Assembly (NCBI GenBank): GCA_018267615.1
Contig: JAFDYD010000006.1
Location: 18,204-82,203, forward strand
Source: Bacteroidota bacterium
GTDB lineage: Bacteria > Bacteroidota > Bacteroidia > Chitinophagales > Chitinophagaceae
Length of the DNA: 64,000 nucleotides
Reading direction: 5' to 3'
In this document: piece after piece, positions 1 to 8,483 of the stretch
Layout: each line of letters starts with the position of its first letter
Position numbering within the stretch: the stretch's first letter is position 1
The notes under the pieces: generated by a model
Seen by the model: the letters and a program-made list of their open reading frames with translations, nothing else
What the model was told of the DNA's origin: nothing
The model's database searches: none
Translations under genes and position numbers: made by a program

Positions 1-55
1 AATTATTTCTGCTTTATAATTTCGATTTTTTTTAAGACTAAAAATGAGTTCTCAA

Positions 56-2752
56 TTATTCCAGTAATCTATAACCGAGCTGCAGCGGCTTTTCACACCG
101 CATCAAAAAATGTATGATCCCCGCATTTCCAGTCATAAAATCAGCAACAGCAAAGCGAGAATTATTTCCCAACCAGTAAATGGTTTGCTCCTCCGTTTTT
201 GCATGAGTTTGAAAAAAGAAATCCGAAATCCATCCAGCTCTGTTTTTCCATTCTTCATTTTTAAATACACGGAATGCTTCCAGATATAATTCGCCCAGGC
301 CGGCTAAACCGAGATCCTGGTTGAAATTATTATGAACCATATTGGCAGGAAAGGCATTCAACAACTCCTCTGCCTTTTGTTTGTAATATTCTTCACGTAG
401 TACTTCATTTGTTTTGATCAGCAGTAAAATCATTCCCTGGATGCAATGAAGATGGAAACCATTGATAAATATTTCCCTGATGCTTTTTTTTCTTATGAGT
501 GTTTGCACCGTTCTTATTTCTTTGTTCAAACAGTCAAGCGCTTTTGCAATTATTTTTTTTACTTTTTCATCCTCATGTGTAATAGCATATTTCAACAGAA
601 ACCAAATTATACCTGTGTTGCCGTGTGCGAAACTAGTGGCAATACTGCTCCTTCCTTTTGCATCTTTCATCGTAACCCAATGCCCATCTTTTTCCTGCAT
701 GTTTTCAAGAACATTGATCCAATTATTCATTAAGAGTGTAAAAAATTCCGGATCCAAATATTGCCTTCCTTGCAAGGCAACGATTGCCTGCCCGGTTAAT
801 CCATTTGCGAAATCGAGTCCATAATGTGGCACGATCATGCAATCCTGAAAACACTGTCGATTATTTTGATCGTCTTCAAGCAGGCCTGCTTTCATACCGG
901 CACAAAGAGCTAAACCCATCCCAGCGGCGCCTCCATAAAGACCGGGCGCTAAATTTTGAACTTGGTTCAAATAGTTAGTCATGATATATTCCCAACCTGT
1001 TTGATAGGCTTTGTGGCAAGACGAAATATCGTAATCCATTTGATGTGCTCTCGCTAATAAATAAAGAGGGCCACTGATACCCTGATAAAGACCAGGTGAT
1101 TTACCAAACCCTACTTTTTGTTCGCGTGCAATATTTTCCTGCGATGAGATTTCAGATTGCCACAAGTCTTTTGATATAATAGTAGGATACTTTACAAGTC
1201 CGGTTATTGCGTCATTAATAAACGATTTCCAATTGTGATTATGGATACTTTGATTTTGCGCCGACATTTTATTCGGCGATTTTGTATTAAGCAGACTCTC
1301 ACGATATCTCTCGATAATTTGTTGAACATAGGAAAGAGAAGGTCTTCTTTCCGGATTATGATCAACACAAGCTGCAATCATGTCCGCGACCGTTTTGTCT
1401 TTGATAAAAAAAGATAAATGCTCCGTTAATCTTGCGCAATTTGCCGTGTCGAATGATATAGGGTATATGTCAGTCAACAATACAATCATTGTAGCGCCCA
1501 ATCCATATATATCTTCATGAAAATTTGGTCTTCTGACTTCCAATTGTTCTGGCGACATGAACCCATGTGTTCCTGCTTCGAATGGAGGAAATGGTTTTTG
1601 TGCTGAGACAGAATAAGCGAGTTCATTATCTATAATAAAAAGGCGATTTTTTTTGTTAACCAAAAAATTCATTGGCGTGATATCTCGATGTACATACCCT
1701 TTTTGATGGAAGATCATGAGAATTCGAATTACCTGTAGCAACCAATCCAATATTATTAATCGATCTTTTGTACTCAATTGAAACCAGGGTAAACAATTCC
1801 GATTAATATTTTCCAGGCAAGTCATTAAAGATTGACCTTGGATAAATTCCATTGCCAAATACATGTCCTCGCCTTCAAGAAACAGATCGATAATTTTAGG
1901 CAAAGGCAGCAACGGCGCAAGATCATCATGTAATTCTTTCTGCCATATCAATCTGTCTGGAATATCACGACCCGCCTCATCAGACCACATATTTCTTTTT
2001 CCTTCTTTGATGACGCACCATTTTACAATGAATAATTTTTTTAGATAGATTGACTTAAAAACATTGCCTTTGGCATCTGACTTAAGAATGAATGTCGGCT
2101 TGTATATTTTATTAAATATTTTTTTGGTGGGTGGAGCAATGGGATTTGCGAAATCAGCAAACGGCCAAGTAACACCTTCCGGCAATGCAAAGGGTACGGT
2201 GAAAATGTCTGGCACTAATTCTCCTTTGTGATTGTAAATATATCTTTCCTCATTTCCCGCTGCATCTAACATCATGACGGGATTGAAACTTCCATACCGA
2301 GTATAAACGTTAGCCCCCAGATGCACATCAGTAAGTATTTTAGGTCCTTTAAATGGCATCGTCAATTGAATTAATTCCTTTGTCAGATAAATAGCATCGG
2401 TATCACTTTCCGGGTATATGCTAATTACTTTTCCAATTTGAAAGTACCCGAGATTTCCATCTAGTAAATTTCTCGCTGTGTCTTTGTCTTTAATTATTTT
2501 GAACGGAACATCTTTGTTGATCAATAAAGGAATAATTGTCCGTAGTAATTCTTCCACCTGCCACCTTACAACTGAGATGTGCAATATCCAGCCCTGCACC
2601 TTATTGATTTCGCCCACCTGCCTGTGGAATTCAACATGCTTATACTCCAATCCATACGCATCGAGGATAACGGAAAAATCTTCGATAGGTTTTTGAACTG
2701 CTTTTAATGTTGCAGGATTAGGATCAATGGTATGATGAAATTCTTGTGGCAT
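56..2752 (-). CDS. class III lanthipeptide synthetase-like protein (LanKC): lyase, kinase and cyclase-like domains
   Basis: This 898-residue protein has the three-part layout of class III lanthionine synthetases. Residues about 1-215 match the phosphoserine/threonine lyase region (GKVISIYP, GPKILTD and YTRYGSF motifs). Residues about 220-490 are a protein-kinase domain with catalytic loop HRDITPMNF near residue 355 and a metal-site motif IDNELA near 373, where DFG would be usual. Residues about 560-890 are LanC-like, with GLYGGAAGMG, AHGNTG (His near 708) and HCIQG (Cys near 769). The CHG zinc motif of true LanC cyclases is replaced by DLG, so two of three zinc ligands are missing, as is usual in class III. 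Known family members phosphorylate, dehydrate and cyclise Ser/Thr in a small precursor peptide. The precursor is not visible here and may lie beyond the left edge. The gene is last in a unit with the thioredoxin-like gene 59 bp upstream. The family call is firm; the substrate is unknown. Confidence 0.88.
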   Translation of the reverse strand: MPQEFHHTIDPNPATLKAVQKPIEDFSVILDAYGLEYKHVEFHRQVGEINKVQGWILHISVVRWQVEELLRTIIPLLINKDVPFKIIKDKDTARNLLDGNLGYFQIGKVISIYPESDTDAIYLTKELIQLTMPFKGPKILTDVHLGANVYTRYGSFNPVMMLDAAGNEERYIYNHKGELVPDIFTVPFALPEGVTWPFADFANPIAPPTKKIFNKIYKPTFILKSDAKGNVFKSIYLKKLFIVKWCVIKEGKRNMWSDEAGRDIPDRLIWQKELHDDLAPLLPLPKIIDLFLEGEDMYLAMEFIQGQSLMTCLENINRNCLPWFQLSTKDRLIILDWLLQVIRILMIFHQKGYVHRDITPMNFLVNKKNRLFIIDNELAYSVSAQKPFPPFEAGTHGFMSPEQLEVRRPNFHEDIYGLGATMIVLLTDIYPISFDTANCARLTEHLSFFIKDKTVADMIAACVDHNPERRPSLSYVQQIIERYRESLLNTKSPNKMSAQNQSIHNHNWKSFINDAITGLVKYPTIISKDLWQSEISSQENIAREQKVGFGKSPGLYQGISGPLYLLARAHQMDYDISSCHKAYQTGWEYIMTNYLNQVQNLAPGLYGGAAGMGLALCAGMKAGLLEDDQNNRQCFQDCMIVPHYGLDFANGLTGQAIVALQGRQYLDPEFFTLLMNNWINVLENMQEKDGHWVTMKDAKGRSSIATSFAHGNTGIIWFLLKYAITHEDEKVKKIIAKALDCLNKEIRTVQTLIRKKSIREIFINGFHLHCIQGMILLLIKTNEVLREEYYKQKAEELLNAFPANMVHNNFNQDLGLAGLGELYLEAFRVFKNEEWKNRAGWISDFFFQTHAKTEEQTIYWLGNNSRFAVADFMTGNAGIIHFLMRCEKPLQLGYRLLE

Positions 2753-2811
2753 CTAAATCTTAAGTTGTATTTACAGTGAGTATTGATCAAAAAAATCCGG
2801 TAGTCTAAATA

Positions 2812-3324
2812 TTAAATATGAACCGCTTTAAAAATCCTCTCCATGTTTACTTCTTCTCTATATAATTTTATCAATTTTTTTTGTCCATCATAAATTGCGA
2901 TATATGGGAAAGCAGACACCTTAAAAAAATTATAGAAAGAAAATTTATAATCCTGCGTCACCACTATGTTTTTATAATTGCCAAGATCAAATGATTTATA
3001 AAATGACGTCGTCTCACTGATCGGCATCGGAGTAATCAAACAGATTTGTGCACTTTTGAGACCATTAATATTTTTTATCAGGTTCTTTGTTAGTCGCTGG
3101 CAATGATCACAATCCGGACTGAAATAGATGAGTATAGTTAAACGATCTTTTTGAAGTTGATTTGTACTAAACAAAGTACTACTGTCCATTAATAGCAGAT
3201 TGAAAGATGGAAGCGATAACAGGCTGTATTGTTCCGTTCGAAACTGTTTACTCTTATTGTAGGCCCACACTATAGCGCCCACAAAAACTAACATAATCGC
3301 GATGAACAGAAGTATTTTTTTCAT
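2812..3324 (-). CDS. membrane-anchored thioredoxin-like (TlpA/DsbD-type) protein
   Basis: This 170-residue protein has an N-terminal hydrophobic anchor (residues about 4-21) followed by an extracytoplasmic thioredoxin-like fold. The redox motif is C72-D-H-C75, preceded by the usual hydrophobic strand (LTILIYFSPD). The cis-Pro strand is probably SAFPYIAIYD. It probably acts in the periplasm on disulfides or thiols of a partner. It lies just upstream of the LanKC gene and is transcribed with it, about 80 bp downstream of the shared promoter module at 3406-3463. A role in redox handling of Cys in the lanthipeptide product is attractive but only inferred from position. Confidence 0.8.
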   Translation of the reverse strand: MKKILLFIAIMLVFVGAIVWAYNKSKQFRTEQYSLLSLPSFNLLLMDSSTLFSTNQLQKDRLTILIYFSPDCDHCQRLTKNLIKNINGLKSAQICLITPMPISETTSFYKSFDLGNYKNIVVTQDYKFSFYNFFKVSAFPYIAIYDGQKKLIKLYREEVNMERIFKAVHI

Positions 3325-3405
3325 AGTTAGACAACTTGTAGTTACCGTCGATGATTGTGCAATTTTATAATCCGGTGGGTTTAGTATTTATTTTTTTGTT
3401 TGATG

Positions 3406-3463
3406 AAGATACATCTGGAAATTGCCGACATAGTTATCCTATCAGTACTTTGAATTGTCCAAA
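3406..3463 (-). promoter_or_regulatory. cluster promoter module A (upstream of thioredoxin-LanKC unit)
   Basis: On the minus strand, half-site TTTGGACAATTC (first G at 3460) is followed 21 bp later by a second half-site ATAGGATAAC (first G at 3439). A TATCTT hexamer begins at 3411, exactly 28 bp further on. The same geometry occurs upstream of three other units of the cluster. The first half-site overlaps the last codons of the upstream glycosyltransferase gene and encodes its C-terminal LDNS. The expected transcript would start near 3398, giving a leader of about 75 nt before the thioredoxin start codon. Confidence 0.75.
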
Positions 3464-4953
3464 ACGGGTCTTTCTTTTTTGTTTATTATTTCTACAAGCA
3501 GCAGTAAGGCAGTTAGACATACGACCATCGGAAATATCTGATAGCGGAAAACATTTATAGTAGCAATAATGCTAAATAAAAAATTGACTAATAGAAAGGC
3601 CGTGCATACTATCATGATGCGATTAAAATCTCCGCTGGTTTCTCTATATTTTTTTTTAATGAGGAACCAAATCATGCAACCAAAAAAATATAAATTGATA
3701 ACCAAAAAAAGCGGAGGAAACATAAACAGCAAATTGCTTTGTAAATCCTTCGACATAACGGTGAGATGGGGATCTTCATAGTCAAACCAATTTTGTATGA
3801 TTGGTCCAATTTCATCAGATCCCTGATTATATAGATTAAATTTTTCCAAAGGAGGCAAAAAATAGTACATCACATTTGGAAGTATAAAATGTTTTGCAAA
3901 ATCCAATGGATGTTTTTGAATCAGATAACTCCCATATTGTGCAAACACCGGAGAAGCTTTGCTCCATGCCACGACACCTGTAGTGGTATGAGTTAAATCG
4001 TATGGACTTTCAGTATTACGAAATGCAAGGAAATGAAATAGTGGTGATTCAGGTTTGCATATGAAATAATTTCCCGGGTACCAACTTATTGAATCTAGAA
4101 AGTCGGCGGAGAAATTTTTGTAAAATTCTTTGCTATATCGATCCAGTTCCCGGGTTGCGGCTGTGGGTAATTGTGTTGTATCGATTTTTATCTTATCATA
4201 CATGTACAAGGCATTATTCGCCAGTTGCCATCCTGTGAATAGCGAAAACTGTTTTACGCCCGAGAGTTTGCGCGCTTCATTTCCCGAAAAAAATATAAAC
4301 GGAATGATTAGTAACAATGGTATAAGTGATCCGGCTACTTTGCTCCATATTTTTTGTTGGGACAAAATAAATGCAAGGGCAGCAATCAACGGATAAAAAT
4401 AGGCGTTATTACGCACTGTGAATGCGAAGAACAATATGATGGACTGCACAAATATTTGGCTGAATCTTGGTCTGTGTATGATCCAAAATAATGTACTGAC
4501 CCAAAATAGACTCAAGGCTGCAAATATCGCGTCACTGTTAACGAAATTTCCGAGATAAAGAAAAAGTGGATTAAAGAAAAGAAATACAAACATTACCGAA
4601 GTGAAAATTTTTCCGGGTTTTTGGAAATATAAAACCGTAAAGAAAAAATAGCAACCTGCCAATTCAAGAAAGAAATACTGGCATGCAACAAGGGCCATAC
4701 TCGAATGGGTAATTGCATGAAAAGCTGACAGGAACTTTGAATACCCGATTGGCCAGATATTGATGTTCCAATGTTGGGAGGCGGCAAAAATATAACTGTA
4801 TGAATCCAAAAAAAAATCAGGAAATGGATAAATGGATTTGAAGACGGCGAATTGGACAAGGGTACCAATCACGATCAGCCATAAAAGAAACCGATTTCTT
4901 TTTTCCTTGAACATAAAATCGGCAAAAGACTTGGATGAATTCTTTTCCTCCAT
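3442..4953 (-). CDS. GT-C-type integral membrane glycosyltransferase (paralog 1)
   Basis: This 503-residue protein has about ten to twelve hydrophobic segments and a short cytosolic N-terminus. After the first membrane segment comes YPFPDFFLDSYSYIF, with D46 and D50. This is where GT-C enzymes (PMT/ArnT/GT39-like) carry their catalytic acidic residue in the first external loop. Such enzymes use polyprenyl-phosphate sugars on the outer face of the inner membrane. The neighbouring gene is a clear paralog (shared DSYSYI, WPIGYSKFLAAFHAITHS, FSLFTGWQLANNALY and FLPPLEK motifs). It is the last gene of the methyltransferase-GT-GT operon, 47 bp after its paralog. The acceptor and sugar cannot be read from the sequence. 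Confidence 0.72.
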   Translation of the reverse strand: MEEKNSSKSFADFMFKEKRNRFLLWLIVIGTLVQFAVFKSIYPFPDFFLDSYSYIFAASQHWNINIWPIGYSKFLSAFHAITHSSMALVACQYFFLELAGCYFFFTVLYFQKPGKIFTSVMFVFLFFNPLFLYLGNFVNSDAIFAALSLFWVSTLFWIIHRPRFSQIFVQSIILFFAFTVRNNAYFYPLIAALAFILSQQKIWSKVAGSLIPLLLIIPFIFFSGNEARKLSGVKQFSLFTGWQLANNALYMYDKIKIDTTQLPTAATRELDRYSKEFYKNFSADFLDSISWYPGNYFICKPESPLFHFLAFRNTESPYDLTHTTTGVVAWSKASPVFAQYGSYLIQKHPLDFAKHFILPNVMYYFLPPLEKFNLYNQGSDEIGPIIQNWFDYEDPHLTVMSKDLQSNLLFMFPPLFLVINLYFFGCMIWFLIKKKYRETSGDFNRIMIVCTAFLLVNFLFSIIATINVFRYQIFPMVVCLTALLLLVEIINKKERPVLDNSKY

Positions 4954-5000
4954 AATTTCTTATATGTAATGAAAATGTTATCGGATGAAATTTTCAACTG

Positions 5001-6575
5001 TTAGAAATTTTTAAGCGCCGTGTCTCTCCATTCAAGCCTTTCTTTTTTTGACTGAAGCAAATTATCTATTGGTCTAAGTAGAATTTGTTTTTTTTCAAGC
5101 CATTCCATCATCAACAACAGGGTTGTTAAACAGACTATCATCGGAAGAAATTGATAGCGAAAAACATTAATAGTCGCAAAAACCGTAAAACAAAAATTTG
5201 ACAATAAGAATATACCGCACAGCAAAAGAGTGTAATTAACTTCCCTGGTGGTTTTTAAATAATATTTTTTAATAAAAAACCATATCAGACTTCCTGCAAA
5301 AAAAACATTTATGACCAGAAAAATTGGGGGGAACAAGAATAGGATATACGATTGTATTTTATTAGATGCAGACCATACTGTATTCGTCTTATAGTCGAAC
5401 CAATCCTGCACCACGATTGGAACATTTTCCAGACCCAGATTGTAGATTTCCAGTTTCTCCAATGGCGGTAAAAAATAATTTTTAGCATTGGGTAACATAA
5501 AATAGCGCGCAAATGAAATTGGGTGTTGCTTAATAATGCGAGTTCCAAATTCTGAAAAGACAACTGATGATTTTCCCCAGCCAATAATCTGCGTGGAATC
5601 ATTTACTATTTTATAATGCCTCCAGAGATATTGCTTTAAAGGAGCTTCCGGCTGACGAATAAAGTAATTGCCAACATAGTTATCGAGATATTTTCTGTAA
5701 TTAAATTCCTTTGGTATAGTTTTAAAAAATTGTCTGCTGATCCGGTCAAGCTCTTTTGTTTCGGCTGTTTGCCATTGCGTACTGTCCACTTTTATTTTGT
5801 CATATATATACAAGGCATTGTTTGCTAATTGCCATCCTGTAAAAAGAGAGAATTGTTTTGTACCTGTAATTTTAAGAGATTCGTTGCGGGAATGAATGAC
5901 GAAAGGAATAATCAATAGCAAACCTGCAACAGAGCCGATCAATTTGATCAACGGCTTGTGCTTCGATAAAATAAATGCAAGCACAGCAATAAATGGATAA
6001 TAGTAGGCATTATTTCGAATGGTAAAAGCAAGGAACAAAAGAGTTGCCTGGATAAAAATCTGGCTAATATGTGGCGAATGGATGATCCAAAGCAACTGTG
6101 TTATCCAGATCAGGCTGATTGCGGCAAAAAGTGGATCGCTATTTACATAATTGCTTATGTAGAGAAACAAAGGATTACAAAATAAAAATATAAATAAAAC
6201 GATGATCGTCGTTTTGCCCGGATTATAAAAATATAGGATTGAAAAAAAGAAATAAATTGCAGAAATTTCCAGAAAGAAATACTGGAAAAAAATCAGTGCA
6301 GTATCGGAATGAGTAATCGCGTGAAAGGCAGCTAAAAATTTAGAATACCCGATGGGCCAAATACTAATATCCAAATGAGCAGAGGCCGCATATATATAAC
6401 TGTATGAATCCGAAAAAAAATCTGGAAAAGGATATAACAATTTGAAAATTACAAATTGGAAAATAGTTAGAGCTGCGGCGATAAAAAAATAACGATTATT
6501 CTTTTTTTCTCTAAATATAAAATCGTTAAAACTTTTTGACCGGGAATGACCTGCTATCGAAATATTTTTACGCAT
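5001..6575 (-). CDS. GT-C-type integral membrane glycosyltransferase (paralog 2)
   Basis: This multi-pass membrane protein is collinear with the downstream paralog. It has the same first-loop acidic motif (PDFFSDSYSYIY), the same GYSKFLAAFHAITHS segment, and a matching membrane pattern at the C-terminus. I chose the ATG at 6575 (524 residues) because it overlaps the methyltransferase stop by 8 bp and its N-terminus resembles the paralog (KSFNDFIFREKK versus KSFADFMFKEKR). An in-frame upstream start at 6623 would give 540 residues. The C-terminus is about 25 residues longer than in the paralog and is basic. Tandem duplication is the simplest origin; the divergence suggests the copies now have different acceptors or sugars. 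Confidence 0.7.
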   Translation of the reverse strand: MRKNISIAGHSRSKSFNDFIFREKKNNRYFFIAAALTIFQFVIFKLLYPFPDFFSDSYSYIYAASAHLDISIWPIGYSKFLAAFHAITHSDTALIFFQYFFLEISAIYFFFSILYFYNPGKTTIIVLFIFLFCNPLFLYISNYVNSDPLFAAISLIWITQLLWIIHSPHISQIFIQATLLFLAFTIRNNAYYYPFIAVLAFILSKHKPLIKLIGSVAGLLLIIPFVIHSRNESLKITGTKQFSLFTGWQLANNALYIYDKIKVDSTQWQTAETKELDRISRQFFKTIPKEFNYRKYLDNYVGNYFIRQPEAPLKQYLWRHYKIVNDSTQIIGWGKSSVVFSEFGTRIIKQHPISFARYFMLPNAKNYFLPPLEKLEIYNLGLENVPIVVQDWFDYKTNTVWSASNKIQSYILFLFPPIFLVINVFFAGSLIWFFIKKYYLKTTREVNYTLLLCGIFLLSNFCFTVFATINVFRYQFLPMIVCLTTLLLMMEWLEKKQILLRPIDNLLQSKKERLEWRDTALKNF

Positions 6576-7332
6576 GTGTCGAGATTTGTAAATACTCATC
6601 TTCTTTTTTAATTGCGACTGCAATTAGGGATAATCCATTTTGCTTAAAAGCTAAATCTTCGATTTGAAATGAAGGCACCGATTCCTGGAACCTGTTTTGT
6701 CGTTCGGAGGTATTAATCTTTTCACCAAAAATGTAGCTTGAAAGAGATTGCTTCACAATGCCAGTCAGGTTAAAGTATTTCATCTTTATAACCCTGAAAT
6801 CCGGGGCCACCATTTTTTTTATGGCTTGTTTGTTCAACCAATGCCAATATTGATATCCCTGATCCAGCTTGTTGTAAAGAGCAGTACACGCAGGTAGTCC
6901 TAGTATTAAGCAGCCATCGGGCGTCAACAATTTTTTTGCATTCGACAGTGATATTTTATTGTTTGGAGAGTGTTCAATTATGTTAATCGCTATTATAAAG
7001 TCAAAGCGCCCTAATAAATTGGCGTGTACTCTCTCGAAATCTTCATGGAATAAGTCGATATGGTGTACTGCTCGCACCATACTTGTGCCATTGAATTTTG
7101 TTGTTAGTGAATGGCAATATCGTTGCTCCGGATCGCTCACTGTGATCGGGATTCCCTGCCTGACAAAAATATCTGCAATATTTCCGGTGCCACTTCCGAT
7201 TTCTAAAATATTTCCCCATGCATACGGAATAATCTTTTCAAACATCCATTGGTTCACTTGACTGATTTCAGTGACCGGCTGAGTTTTCGAAAGCTCCAAT
7301 CCATGATTTGCAAAAAAGGATTCGTTTTTCAT
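6568..7332 (-). CDS. class I SAM-dependent methyltransferase
   Basis: This 254-residue protein has SAM-binding motif I as ILEIGSGTGNIADIF (residues 42-56), an acidic motif II region (ITVSDPEQRY) and a later FDFIIAINIIEHSPN motif typical of UbiE/Methyltransf_11-type enzymes. The C-terminal segment with several aromatic residues may contact the substrate. It is the first gene of a three-gene unit and is 8 bp overlapped with the following GT-C gene, so the products probably act in one pathway. A promoter module lies about 33-90 bp upstream. The substrate may be a sugar or lipid-linked intermediate, which is inference from the neighbours only. Confidence 0.8.
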   Translation of the reverse strand: MKNESFFANHGLELSKTQPVTEISQVNQWMFEKIIPYAWGNILEIGSGTGNIADIFVRQGIPITVSDPEQRYCHSLTTKFNGTSMVRAVHHIDLFHEDFERVHANLLGRFDFIIAINIIEHSPNNKISLSNAKKLLTPDGCLILGLPACTALYNKLDQGYQYWHWLNKQAIKKMVAPDFRVIKMKYFNLTGIVKQSLSSYIFGEKINTSERQNRFQESVPSFQIEDLAFKQNGLSLIAVAIKKEDEYLQISTHA

Positions 7333-7364
7333 GAGTTAGATATTTTTCTATTTAATCCTTAATA

Positions 7365-7422
7365 AAGATATTATCGGTTCCAGAGAATTGAGTTGTCCAA
7401 TCAGGACTTTTCAATGTCCAAA
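7365..7422 (-). promoter_or_regulatory. cluster promoter module C (upstream of methyltransferase-GT-GT unit)
   Basis: On the minus strand, TTTGGACATTGAAAAGT (first G at 7419) is followed by ATTGGACAAC (first G at 7398), 21 bp apart. TATCTT begins at 7370, 28 bp after the second half-site. The start codon of the methyltransferase is 32 bp downstream of the hexamer. This copy has the best-matching second half-site and lies entirely in an intergenic gap, so coding constraint cannot explain it. Confidence 0.78.
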
Positions 7423-7515
7423 GAATACCTGCATGATGTACTCACGAAATAGTAATTTCTTTTAATCGGCGTCGTATTTAAATGTGAATGCTATTTTTCG
7501 ACAGCGTCGCCTGCT

Positions 7516-8373
7516 TCATCCATGTGCAGGTTCGGCAAGCCTGTTATGCTGAGATTCGATAGTTGGCAAAGAAGCAGTGAAATTTTTGTGCGAATAAGAA
7601 TTCTTTTTTAAAAAAGCATATTTCACAATGCAATACAAAGCCCGAAAGCCATCTTTCCAATTAATTTTTTTCCCTTCGGAGAAAGTTCTGCCATAGTAAG
7701 AAATACCTACTTCATAAATTCTGATACCAGGAATCCGCGCAATCCTTGCAGTAATTTCGGGCTCAAAACCAAAACGTTTTTCTGCCAACGGTAAACCTTT
7801 GATAATATCTGAGCGGAATAATTTATAGCATGTCTCCATATCCGTTAGGTTGAGTCCGGTAAAAATATTGGAAAGAAAAGTCAGCATCCTGTTTCCAATA
7901 GAATGCCAGAAAAAAAGAATACGGTGAGGGTGACCCCCAAAAAACCTGGTACCAAATACAACATCCGCACGTCCTTCAACAACAGGTTTTAGAAGTGTAT
8001 TGTATTCGCGCGGATCGTATTCAAGATCGGCATCCTGAATAATAATCAATTCTCCCGTGGCTTGTTGAATGCCGGTATGTAATGCTGCGCCTTTTCCTTT
8101 ATTTACTTCATGCTCGAAATACCGGATATTCATAAAAGGATTTCTTTCGATGTATTTTCGGATGGTCATTCCTGTTTGATCTGTAGAACAATCATTAACT
8201 ATAATGACCTCTTTGTTCATCCAGTTAATCAAATTCACTTCTCTGACGGCGTCCAGGATCAGGTGCACCGTCTCAGCCTCATTGTAAACCGGAATGATAA
8301 TTGACAATCGCCTTTGTACCAGCAAGTGTTTTTGATTGATAGTGCTGCTGAGGTGGATATTTTTTTTTGTCAT
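7516..8373 (-). CDS. GT2-family glycosyltransferase, polyprenyl-phosphate sugar synthase type
   Basis: This 285-residue protein has the GT-A fold of DPM1/polyprenyl-phosphate-mannose synthase-like enzymes. Seen are [13 protein letters not shown] (residues 24-36), VNDCSTD around D61, the DxD-type metal site QDADLEYDP (residues 113-121), and KLFRSDI and [13 protein letters not shown] motifs. It has no C-terminal membrane pair, so it is the short soluble or peripheral form. Such enzymes make the lipid-phosphate sugar donors used by GT-C enzymes, and two GT-C genes sit directly downstream. This makes donor synthesis for those two the likely job. It has its own promoter module (8426-8483). Confidence 0.85.
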   Translation of the reverse strand: MTKKNIHLSSTINQKHLLVQRRLSIIIPVYNEAETVHLILDAVREVNLINWMNKEVIIVNDCSTDQTGMTIRKYIERNPFMNIRYFEHEVNKGKGAALHTGIQQATGELIIIQDADLEYDPREYNTLLKPVVEGRADVVFGTRFFGGHPHRILFFWHSIGNRMLTFLSNIFTGLNLTDMETCYKLFRSDIIKGLPLAEKRFGFEPEITARIARIPGIRIYEVGISYYGRTFSEGKKINWKDGFRALYCIVKYAFLKKNSYSHKNFTASLPTIESQHNRLAEPAHG

Positions 8374-8425
8374 TTTTCCTGGTTGAGATTTGTGGAATAT
8401 TCAATGTCGAAAATGCAACGATGCT

Positions 8426-8483
8426 AAGATATCTCCCGTATTATCTGCTTCGATTATCCAATTGAGTATTTTAATTGTCCAAA
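8426..8483 (-). promoter_or_regulatory. cluster promoter module B (upstream of GT2 gene)
   Basis: On the minus strand, TTTGGACAATTAAAATAC (first G at 8480) is followed by ATTGGATAATC (first G at 8459), 21 bp apart. TATCTT begins at 8431, again 28 bp downstream. The first half-site contains the stop codon of the AraC-family gene upstream and encodes its C-terminal LDN. The expected leader to the GT2 start codon at 8373 is about 45 nt. Confidence 0.77.

Noticed and set aside
3381..3431. 16-codon ORF on the minus strand (MSAISRCIFIKQKNKY) between the GT-C and thioredoxin genes, as a possible lanthipeptide precursor
   Set aside because: Its ATG lies upstream of the TATCTT hexamer of promoter module A, so it would not be on the transcript from that promoter. 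It also lacks a leader and Ser/Thr-Cys core pattern.
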